Source: a virus. From it: a stretch of DNA of 26,013 nucleotides. Shown here one piece after another: positions 13,206 to 20,895 of the stretch (positions are counted from its first letter, which is position 1; every line of letters begins with the position of its first letter). The DNA lies in IMG/VR virus record IMGVR_UViG_3300034092_000346, positions 1 through 26,013 of that record, one strand, 5' to 3'. The position numbers were made by a program, and so were the translations under genes. The notes below the pieces were generated by a model. That model was not told the DNA's origin. It was given only the letters and a program-made list of their open reading frames with translations, and did no database searches.

Positions 13206-16200
13206 TCAATTAGGGTAATTGGTCAAATCGGTTACTTGATCATAGACACCACGCCGGAACTTGACCTTCTCCTGACGTGCCTCACGGACCATCTCTGCAA
13301 AGCCTGGGTCCTTACGTTCCATGGAACGGAATGCGGAGTCTTTGGATTGATTGATGATGCGTTGAACAGCCTCATAGTGGCGAGGACGGTTGGATTCCGA
13401 AGAGAATGACAGCCCACGGGCCTTCCAATCACTGAGGCTTTCCTTAAACCAATCCTGCGACATAAGACGCTCCAGACGGCTACGAACGCCGTTGCGATAC
13501 ATTTCTTGAGAAAGCATCCGACGCTGTTCACCGGTCAGTTCTACGCCCATAGGGCCGGTCTTGATGACATCCTTCATTTCGTAGTTAATGTCTACGAGCA
13601 TGTCCTTTACCTTATCCTCACCCATCTTTGCATACCTGATGGGGCTGATGGCATTGTAAAGACCACCGGCAGAGGATTCAACCTCTTCACCAGTAAGGAA
13701 ATCAACCTTTGTTGGACCGAGCAGTTTATAGCCTGGCAGCGCTGCGTTAAGAGCACGCTTGAGTTCTCCATCCACTTCCTTCATGTAAGGATCGATGGCA
13801 TTAGCAAGCATCCTCCTAGCACCAGCATAGGGCAGGAAGTTGTTGGCAGTGTTAAGGATTCCCTTAGTTACTCCATCAGCAGTCATGTTGCGTGGATCAA
13901 GCATCTCCGACAGGCCAGCAAGGCCAGCAAGATAACTCTTCTCCGTAACAGCAGCAGCAATGGCAAAGGCAACCTGACCAGCAGCACGCTCAGCAGCATC
14001 AGCAGCCCCCATGTTAGCCAACATCGCAATGTCAGCAACAGAAGCCATGATTGTGGCGAGAGGTTCGATGGGTTGGTAAGAGATCCAGTTATCACCAACC
14101 TTGAGGGACATTGGGCGATAACCACGATTCAACCAGATTGCCCGTTCCTCAGCATCCACAGGACCGTTTCCGGTAACAAGACCATTCAGAGCAGCCATGC
14201 CAACCAGGCCAACAGTCATGGTTCCAATAGCTTCTCGTCCCTTAAGTTCCGCAATCAGCAGTTCATCACCGGCTCGAACGGCTTCCTTGTATTGAGTAAG
14301 GAACCTAGCCAGACCAGGCGTATGCTGACCAGCATAAGCAAGGATGTTTGCTGGGGTACGAATAAAGGGAACGAAGATACGGCCAACACCAAGGGGAATA
14401 GAGTTCAGAGCATTAGCAATGCTGTTGGTGACTCCACCCGGATCTTGTTGGAAGGTAGCACGCTCTGCGTAGTCAAGCAGAGTCGGATCAAGAATGCGTC
14501 CAGTTGTCGGATCAATCTTCCTAGAAAACTCTTGGAGGTAGTTCTGAAAGAGACCGTCAACGTCGTTGGCACTCTTAGAGTCCGACATAGCCTTAAACAT
14601 GGCATCGGTCTGAACCTTTTGCCGTGCGTTAAGGGTCTTAAAGAAGTCATCAGCACCAACCATCATCCGACTGGGCAGACTAATGATTGGGTTATGAGTA
14701 AAGCGATACAGGGCCTCAACGAAGCCCGCAGCACGTTCCTCAGCAGTTCCAGGCTGAGCAGCCATCTTAAGACGTTCAATACCAGCAAGGGCTTGAGCAT
14801 CCTCAATGACAAACTTAGCATTCAGGTTAACAGAATCTCCAGTTCGCATGGAGGTCAATCCAACCTGCCATGCTTCCGATACGCTGCTGTAGATGGCATG
14901 ATAGCCAGCCATTGCTGAGCGACGGAGACTCTCATTGTTATTAAGTGTGCCCTGAAGTAGGATCGACGTGGGCCGCTCCACAAGGGCATAGGTGTTGCCA
15001 ATGACGTTACGCAGGTGCGTGATGGGACCGGACAGAATGGAGTTATACATCCCACTCATCAGCTCATCTACACCAAGTTTGGCAGCAATATAAGTAAAGT
15101 TGACGGCCTTGGTAGGATTACCACCAGCAAGAGCCATTGCCCTTACCAGTTTCTCCAGTTGTTCCTGGGCATCAGGATCACCAATCCGCTTAAGTTCCTT
15201 GACCTTGGCAGCCCATTCTCTGGCCTGACGCATGGTAAGCTCAACGCTATCATCGGCAGCATCTGCCCGAACGTTGATACCACTCATCAGGTCCAACCCA
15301 AAGGCTTGAAGACCTCCGCCATGGAACACAGCAGCTTGTTTATGTAGGCCCAGCATTGTCACAAGCCGATCAACCATTCGATCGAACTGGTTGCCACCAG
15401 CAAGACGTGCCTCAAGGGCCTTGTCTGCGTTAAGTGCAAGATCGAAGATTTGGTTGCTGGTATCGGTAATCAGTGCCTTGAGGGCAACGACACCTTCTCT
15501 GGTAAGCATATCACCAGAAGTACCATCGGTAGCACCACGCACTTCCATCATGGCTCCTGACTTCTTCAGAAGATCCGTGATATTATCAGTGGGTTCATTC
15601 CAGGTACGGGTAGCATCTCGCACATCTTGAACGATCCTAGCAGCATCACTAACAATGCTATCGGTGGAACGTCCAAGGCTCTTGGCAAGATTCTGAAGAT
15701 CAGTACGACGAGTAGTCTGACGCACATACTGCTCCACCTCATCGTCCAAATTCAGGATACGATAGGCAGCATCAGTAAGGATATGATCAGAACCACCGTG
15801 AGCGGAGATGTTGGTTCGGAAGCTTGAAGGGGCATCAGGAACCCGAGCAGAGTTTGGAATGGGACCATTCTCTACCTCAAGCTGCTGTTTAACAACTTGA
15901 TTGACATCAACCTCTTCCTTGTAGGCAGAGCGTTCGTGGGGCATCAAACCCGGATCATCCGGATCATAGCCACGAATGATCTCATCGTCCAGCTGTGCCT
16001 GACTCAGGCGAATATCTTCAAGGTCTCTGACAACGCTTTGAAGTTGTGGATCCTCATCGGTCAAACCAGCATTACGCATGGTCTGTTCCTGTTCCAGCAG
16101 CTTCTGTTCCTTGTCCAGAAGACTATTAATTTCCTTCTGCTGAGCATCCGACCACCGAGTTCCCTCTTGACGGATGGTACGAACGTTGTTCTTATCAGCA

Positions 16201-17111
16201 GCAGCCTTGGCCTCCTCTGTTGCCTTGAGACCTTCGGCTATTGCTTGATCCTTTGTTTTGCCCTGCTTAAGAGCGCTCTGAGCGGCCCTACGGCCTGCCA
16301 GCATCCAAACGAGGGAATCAACCGCAGCACCAGCAACACCACCCTCCAGGACCGTTTTAAGGCGTGCCTGCCAAGGATTATCAGCCTTGTCGGTTGCCAG
16401 AGCAAACATAAAGGAGTCCCGATACTGCTCCGGAACCATATTCTGAACAAGGTTGCTTAGGTTACCATCGTTTGGTTTGGCCAACATAAAGTCTGCCACA
16501 GCACCAGGAACGATGCCAGCAGCAATGGCTCCTTTGAGGCCAACGCCTTTTGTACCAAGTTTGATGGCTGCCGATGGAAGAACCCTTGCCGCAGCCGACA
16601 TACCGGTTGCAAAGGTAAGAACACCTTCAGCAAACTTACCAACCGGAGTCTTAGGACCCTCAACCTTAAAGTCATAAACGGCTTGAACGTACCGCTTATC
16701 GAATGGATTCTTTGTAGGATCCTTTTGAAGGGGACTGACTACTGTATCCTTGACCAGTTCACCAGTATTGAGAACACCTTCAATTAAATTAACGGGTGCT
16801 TTAACAACTGCACGGCTTGCTTCCCTGAATGCTTTTTCTTGGGGAACAGCCTGTTCTTGTGCTGCTGCTGCCTGTTGATAAATGTTAATCCCTTCCTTGA
16901 CTCCAGGCAGCTGTTGAACAGCATCAAAGACGGGCTGAAGTGGATTACGAGTACGAGCGGACTCTTCTTGTTGCTTTTTCTTAAGCTCCTGAGCTTGGCG
17001 TTGCTGTTGTTGCTGACGCCTCCGCTCCTCTTCATCTTTTTTGTTGCGTTCCAGAGGATCTTCGACACCCTGGCGTTGGCTGCTGCCAAACTCTCTCCAA
17101 CTGCTAGTCAT
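13206..17111 (-). CDS. Internal virion protein, T7 gp16-like
   Basis: The product is 1301 aa; T7 gp16 is 1318. In T7 this core protein is ejected and helps form the DNA channel across the envelope. I chose the ATG at 17111 (MTSSWREFGSS); an extension to 17177 would run through a terminator hairpin. Residues about 25-55 are a Gln/Lys/Glu coil (KKDEEERRRQQQQQRQAQEL). The body has amphipathic Ala-rich helices and possible membrane-interacting stretches (MTVGLVGMAALNGLVTG). Unlike T7 gp16, no transglycosylase motif is present at the N-terminus; it is at the end of the upstream protein. The stop overlaps the fibre gene region closely. Confidence 0.88.
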   Translation of the reverse strand: MTSSWREFGSSQRQGVEDPLERNKKDEEERRRQQQQQRQAQELKKKQQEESARTRNPLQPVFDAVQQLPGVKEGINIYQQAAAAQEQAVPQEKAFREASRAVVKAPVNLIEGVLNTGELVKDTVVSPLQKDPTKNPFDKRYVQAVYDFKVEGPKTPVGKFAEGVLTFATGMSAAARVLPSAAIKLGTKGVGLKGAIAAGIVPGAVADFMLAKPNDGNLSNLVQNMVPEQYRDSFMFALATDKADNPWQARLKTVLEGGVAGAAVDSLVWMLAGRRAAQSALKQGKTKDQAIAEGLKATEEAKAAADKNNVRTIRQEGTRWSDAQQKEINSLLDKEQKLLEQEQTMRNAGLTDEDPQLQSVVRDLEDIRLSQAQLDDEIIRGYDPDDPGLMPHERSAYKEEVDVNQVVKQQLEVENGPIPNSARVPDAPSSFRTNISAHGGSDHILTDAAYRILNLDDEVEQYVRQTTRRTDLQNLAKSLGRSTDSIVSDAARIVQDVRDATRTWNEPTDNITDLLKKSGAMMEVRGATDGTSGDMLTREGVVALKALITDTSNQIFDLALNADKALEARLAGGNQFDRMVDRLVTMLGLHKQAAVFHGGGLQAFGLDLMSGINVRADAADDSVELTMRQAREWAAKVKELKRIGDPDAQEQLEKLVRAMALAGGNPTKAVNFTYIAAKLGVDELMSGMYNSILSGPITHLRNVIGNTYALVERPTSILLQGTLNNNESLRRSAMAGYHAIYSSVSEAWQVGLTSMRTGDSVNLNAKFVIEDAQALAGIERLKMAAQPGTAEERAAGFVEALYRFTHNPIISLPSRMMVGADDFFKTLNARQKVQTDAMFKAMSDSKSANDVDGLFQNYLQEFSRKIDPTTGRILDPTLLDYAERATFQQDPGGVTNSIANALNSIPLGVGRIFVPFIRTPANILAYAGQHTPGLARFLTQYKEAVRAGDELLIAELKGREAIGTMTVGLVGMAALNGLVTGNGPVDAEERAIWLNRGYRPMSLKVGDNWISYQPIEPLATIMASVADIAMLANMGAADAAERAAGQVAFAIAAAVTEKSYLAGLAGLSEMLDPRNMTADGVTKGILNTANNFLPYAGARRMLANAIDPYMKEVDGELKRALNAALPGYKLLGPTKVDFLTGEEVESSAGGLYNAISPIRYAKMGEDKVKDMLVDINYEMKDVIKTGPMGVELTGEQRRMLSQEMYRNGVRSRLERLMSQDWFKESLSDWKARGLSFSSESNRPRHYEAVQRIINQSKDSAFRSMERKDPGFAEMVREARQEKVKFRRGVYDQVTDLTNYPN

Positions 17112-17163
17112 CGTTGATGATATGGTCCCCGCAGGGATAAGGGTTGATAGTTGATACAAGAAA

Positions 17164-17185
17164 AGGGGCCAACGCATTGACCCCT
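17164..17185 (-). terminator. Intrinsic terminator between gp15- and gp16-like genes
   Basis: On the minus strand AGGGGTCAA-TGCG-TTGGCCCCT forms a nine-pair stem with one wobble and a 4-base loop, followed by TTTTCTTG. It lies 20 bases after the gp15-like stop and upstream of the gp16-like ATG at 17111. Partial termination would lower expression of the gp16-like protein and everything downstream. Confidence 0.75.
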
Positions 17186-17204
17186 CACCAAATGTGTTTC
17201 TTGT

Positions 17205-19811
17205 TTACCGGACACCAAGACGAGCAAGAGCGCGTTTTGCTTCCGGAAGATATTGACGGTACGCACCGGTACGGTAGACCGTCCAGGCTCCAAGTCCTTG
17301 TGATTCAAAGACACGCTTTGCTGCTCGAACATTGGTTGCCGGATCCCAAAGATCTTCATCACGCTTGAGACCAAATTGCCGCCTGCGTTGGTTACCAAGC
17401 TCATCAATCATGTTAATCTGCCAGAGACCATAGGAATTGTCTCCGGTAGACCGATTTGGGTTGTGAGCATTAGACCTACCACCCGATTCAGCAAGAGCAA
17501 TGGCTGCCATGATTGGCGCAGTGTTCTTATTAAATCCGGAATCGATTGCAAGGCGAACAAGTTCATCAGGCCCCAATTGACCACCAGGAGTTGATCCAGG
17601 GGCAGGGCCTCCATTTTTACTGGTTTCGAGCGTAACTTGACGTTGGCGGGCATTATTGATGTCATTCCAGGCTCTGATTCGTTGAGAGGCAGAGGCATTT
17701 GGATTGACCAGGATGGCAGCAGCAGCAGGGGCAAGAGCCCGACGCTGTTGAGCAGCCTGAGCCGCTTGGGACTGTGATAGTTGTGTAAAGGGAATACCAT
17801 AAGCTTGAGATTGATCTCTCAAGAACGTGTCCCAACTCTTTCCAGTCGCAGTCATAAGAGCGCGTACCCGAGGAGTGGGTTGCTGTCCATTCAGGAAGTT
17901 CTGAGTGTTCTGAGCAAGTTCTTGAGAGCTGATCAACCAGTCCGTCTTAGATACGGGTCGAGACGACTGTACCTGAGCAGGAGTGGCGGTGCTGAAGTCC
18001 CTGGTTTGCCTTCCAGTAACTGGATTGAGAAACCTTTGGACCCTGGGATTATTGGACAGGGGGGCCTTGGGCACTACTCTACCATCCTGAATGACAGGGG
18101 TAAAGCGGGGCTGTTTGATCAGAGCATCTGCTCTTGTACGCAGGAAGTCGCGGACCTCCGCAGGAGAGGTTTGTGGATTTTGCTCAATGAATGTTTGGGC
18201 CAACTCAGACAATTCGTCTGACATCTGACCCTCAAGTAGGGCTGCCGCAGATCCAGCATCGGTAGCATTGATGCCTTGAACTGCTAATGTATCCGCATAG
18301 ACTCCGCGAACAAGACGTTTAATTTCTGGTTCCAGAGCCTTTGTCTTGGCAACAGCAGCAGAACTGGGAACTCGATTCTTAAGATCGTTTGCTTCGCTGG
18401 CAGTAATACGACCAAGCCGTACTAGTTCATTGATACTAGATTCGCTTGGATACCTACCAGAAGCAATGTCTCTGGCAAGATCCGCAGCAAGGAAGGGGTT
18501 ATAGTTTTCCCCTTGTTGAATCATGTTAGTAAGGGCATCCACGGCCTTCTTACTTCCAGCAGAAGCCAAACCACGAAGTTGATCGGTGGTCTGTGCCCAG
18601 CTGGTTTGAATCTGTGAAGGGTTTACGTTTGGCTGAGTGAGAAGCAGTTGGTGGGCGGACAATAGATCATCCACCATATCATCCTGCTCCTTCTCCTTCT
18701 TGCCTTGAATGTAATCATTATACTGCTCAACATTACGAGCAGCTGCTTCAAACAAGGGACGGAACCGATCACCCACTCGTGGACCGTTTGGTTGATCAGC
18801 AATGAGTGGTGTGTTAGCCAGAGCTTCTAGTAGATCTGTTCTACCAAGAGCCTTAGCATGTTCAATAAAGGATTCAACAACCGCTTGATTGGCTTCTCCA
18901 CGGCTCAATCTACCACCGATTTGAAGATCTCTGGTGGCTGTTTGCCAGAAGGTTTGAATCAAACGTGGATCATTGGCATCAAGGGTAAGAACCTCAGCAC
19001 CAATAAATTCACTGACCTGTTCAATCTCTTCCTGTTGAAGTGCCTTACGAGCAGAAGCCAGACGATTACTGACCAGCCCCTGCTTCACACCAAGCATGGT
19101 AGGGGTAAGATGCTCAGCAATGATGACAGGATTGACTCGGGAAATGCCTGCTTGATCGATGAACATCTGCTGTCCAACAGCAAACGATGCCATGATCTCG
19201 GCGGGAGTTTTAGCATCCCTCGGAGCAATCAACTTCGTAGAACCATCTGGATTGGTGATGGGAACAACTGGCTTATCGCTTTCCATGAACTCAGACATGA
19301 TCGTCTGACTGGAAGCAGCAGCAAGTTTAGCACGTCCAACGGCTTGACCATAAGCCCTCCACCCATTGATAGCAGGACTATCAGCACGAGCCTGTTCTGC
19401 TACGGCAGGAGATATTTGAGCAACCGTGTCACTAAGAGCAGCATCCTGAGAAGCCTTGTTTGCAAGAGCAGTTTCAGCAGACTTGAAATTATCGTATGCC
19501 TCAGGTTTGATGGTAAGATCACCATTCAGAACCTCAGCCATGCCAAGCTTCATTTCTGATTCGTTGCGCTTCTCTGCTTCTTTAAACAGAAAGTCACTCA
19601 GAGTATTGGAGAACTGTGACAGCGCCTCTACATTCAAAGCAGAGTTACGAAGCATGACCCTGCCAGCCTCGGCATACTGTTCGATCTGCCGTTCCTGCTG
19701 ATTGAGGATCTGCCGTGATGGATCGAACGCCTGAACTGGATTAAAGCCTACTCCGGACTGTGGACCTCGGATCGCAACCCTAGGCCCCTGTGATTGATAG
19801 ATTTGTGCCAT
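17205..19811 (-). CDS. Internal virion protein, T7 gp15-like, with C-terminal transglycosylase
   Basis: The protein is 868 aa; T7 gp15 is 747. Most of it is helical and Ala/Gln-rich, like internal core proteins ejected into the host. The last 123 residues (746-868) are a lytic transglycosylase (SLT) domain: IMAAIALAESGG with catalytic-type Glu775, NSYGLWQINM at 792-801 and a final AWTVYRTGAYRQYLPEA. This domain would open peptidoglycan during DNA entry. In T7 it is at the N-terminus of gp16, so the gene boundary has moved. The start has an AACAATGG context, and a terminator follows. Confidence 0.9.
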   Translation of the reverse strand: MAQIYQSQGPRVAIRGPQSGVGFNPVQAFDPSRQILNQQERQIEQYAEAGRVMLRNSALNVEALSQFSNTLSDFLFKEAEKRNESEMKLGMAEVLNGDLTIKPEAYDNFKSAETALANKASQDAALSDTVAQISPAVAEQARADSPAINGWRAYGQAVGRAKLAAASSQTIMSEFMESDKPVVPITNPDGSTKLIAPRDAKTPAEIMASFAVGQQMFIDQAGISRVNPVIIAEHLTPTMLGVKQGLVSNRLASARKALQQEEIEQVSEFIGAEVLTLDANDPRLIQTFWQTATRDLQIGGRLSRGEANQAVVESFIEHAKALGRTDLLEALANTPLIADQPNGPRVGDRFRPLFEAAARNVEQYNDYIQGKKEKEQDDMVDDLLSAHQLLLTQPNVNPSQIQTSWAQTTDQLRGLASAGSKKAVDALTNMIQQGENYNPFLAADLARDIASGRYPSESSINELVRLGRITASEANDLKNRVPSSAAVAKTKALEPEIKRLVRGVYADTLAVQGINATDAGSAAALLEGQMSDELSELAQTFIEQNPQTSPAEVRDFLRTRADALIKQPRFTPVIQDGRVVPKAPLSNNPRVQRFLNPVTGRQTRDFSTATPAQVQSSRPVSKTDWLISSQELAQNTQNFLNGQQPTPRVRALMTATGKSWDTFLRDQSQAYGIPFTQLSQSQAAQAAQQRRALAPAAAAILVNPNASASQRIRAWNDINNARQRQVTLETSKNGGPAPGSTPGGQLGPDELVRLAIDSGFNKNTAPIMAAIALAESGGRSNAHNPNRSTGDNSYGLWQINMIDELGNQRRRQFGLKRDEDLWDPATNVRAAKRVFESQGLGAWTVYRTGAYRQYLPEAKRALARLGVR

Positions 19812-19813
19812 TG

Positions 19814-20434
19814 TTACTTCTCACCCTTTGGAGCTTTAAGACTTGTATAGGCACTGTATCCACTCAACCCACCCTGAGCAACACCAGTTATTAATCCAAT
19901 AGGCGATGGCCCTGGCACTGGAATCGGAGCACTGGGTTTAAGCATCTGGTTAGAAGCAACCACGTTATTCTGACTCTGTGCTTCATTAAAGACAGCTTGA
20001 GTGTTATTATAGAAGTCATTCTCTGTCCACGCCAAGTTAACACCAAGGGTAGCCAGATCTCTTCCATACTGCCTCTCCGCATCCGACATCAATAGGCCAA
20101 CGGATTGACCAGTACGACCCGAAGCCAAGATCGTGCCTTGGGTTTGAAGGGACGAGGTGAGCAATGTTTGTTGTTCAGTGATGGCCTTCTGATACTCCGC
20201 ACGCAGTTTATTCTGCTCAGACACATAAGCCCGATTGGCGGATTCAGCATTCAATCGATACTGTTCTTTGGTAGCAACAACAGAACGTTCGTATGCTTGA
20301 ACTTCAGCTTGATACCGCTGTTGATTGACAGAGTTTTGATAGGCAACTTCCTGTTGTTGTTGCGAGTAGGCCGCAATAGATCCAACAACTGAAGTAAGGC
20401 CGGTAATAATACCGACTACAAGTGGGGCGCACAT
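19814..20434 (-). CDS. Internal virion protein, T7 gp14-like
   Basis: The protein is 206 aa; T7 gp14 is 196. The N-terminal hydrophobic stretch (LVVGIITGLTSVVGSIAAYS, residues 5-24) is followed by a long Gln/Ala/Glu coiled coil (QQQQEVAYQNSVNQQRYQAE) and a Pro/Gly-rich tail. In T7, gp14 forms part of the outer-membrane channel after ejection; the membrane stretch plus helix agrees with this. The start lies inside the gp13-like gene (19-base overlap), and its stop is two bases before the gp15-like ATG, so all three are coupled. Confidence 0.85.
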   Translation of the reverse strand: MCAPLVVGIITGLTSVVGSIAAYSQQQQEVAYQNSVNQQRYQAEVQAYERSVVATKEQYRLNAESANRAYVSEQNKLRAEYQKAITEQQTLLTSSLQTQGTILASGRTGQSVGLLMSDAERQYGRDLATLGVNLAWTENDFYNNTQAVFNEAQSQNNVVASNQMLKPSAPIPVPGPSPIGLITGVAQGGLSGYSAYTSLKAPKGEK

Positions 20435-20895
20435 GGCATTAACTTAGCAAATTCAACATAGGTTAAAGATTTTGGGCCAACACTAACATAAGCCAACCGT
20501 TTGAAACCAAGCAGATGAAGAAGTTTCATATGCATTCGGTTCCTTGGATCGGCTACGTTGTGAAGTAATGGATAGGAGGTCTGACGATCGACCCACTGTT
20601 TAGCCTCCTTTAAGAATAGTTTGGGGTACTGGCGGACATAGGGTGTGGTTAACATCCAGATGGCTCCGCTATGGGCATCGGTTCTGGATACCCCAGCAGC
20701 CCCGCAAATCATGCCGTCTGGATTCCAGAAGCAGATTGGATCATCGGACACCTCAACGGAAAGGCGAAGGGCCAGGCGCATGTCTGCAAATCCTAGCCCC
20801 TCAAGCTCCTGCTTGTCCTCAGGTTGGAGATTGTCGGCCACCCATTGAACATCGTAGGGTCGGGCCTTGTCAATGAGTTTGGTACAAATTCCCAT
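20416..20895 (-). CDS. T7 gp13-like internal virion/assembly protein
   Basis: The 159-aa protein has an acetyltransferase-like (GNAT/DUF2833-type) look: a central 'GMICGAAGVSRTDAHSGAIWML' core in two strands and 'ADPRNRMHMKLLHLLGFKRL', typical of the last helix and strand of that fold. T7 gp13 (138 aa) belongs to this family and acts in virion assembly. The ATG at 20895 abuts the TAA of tail tube B, and the end overlaps the gp14-like start by 19 bases. Enzyme activity is not implied. Confidence 0.8.
   Translation of the reverse strand: MGICTKLIDKARPYDVQWVADNLQPEDKQELEGLGFADMRLALRLSVEVSDDPICFWNPDGMICGAAGVSRTDAHSGAIWMLTTPYVRQYPKLFLKEAKQWVDRQTSYPLLHNVADPRNRMHMKLLHLLGFKRLAYVSVGPKSLTYVEFAKLMPCAPHL

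Noticed and set aside
13506-14918. 470-codon open frame on the plus strand
   Set aside because: It lies entirely antisense to the gp16-like gene, whose protein is coherent and family-like. Long antisense frames arise from codon bias, and the translation shows no recognisable domain.
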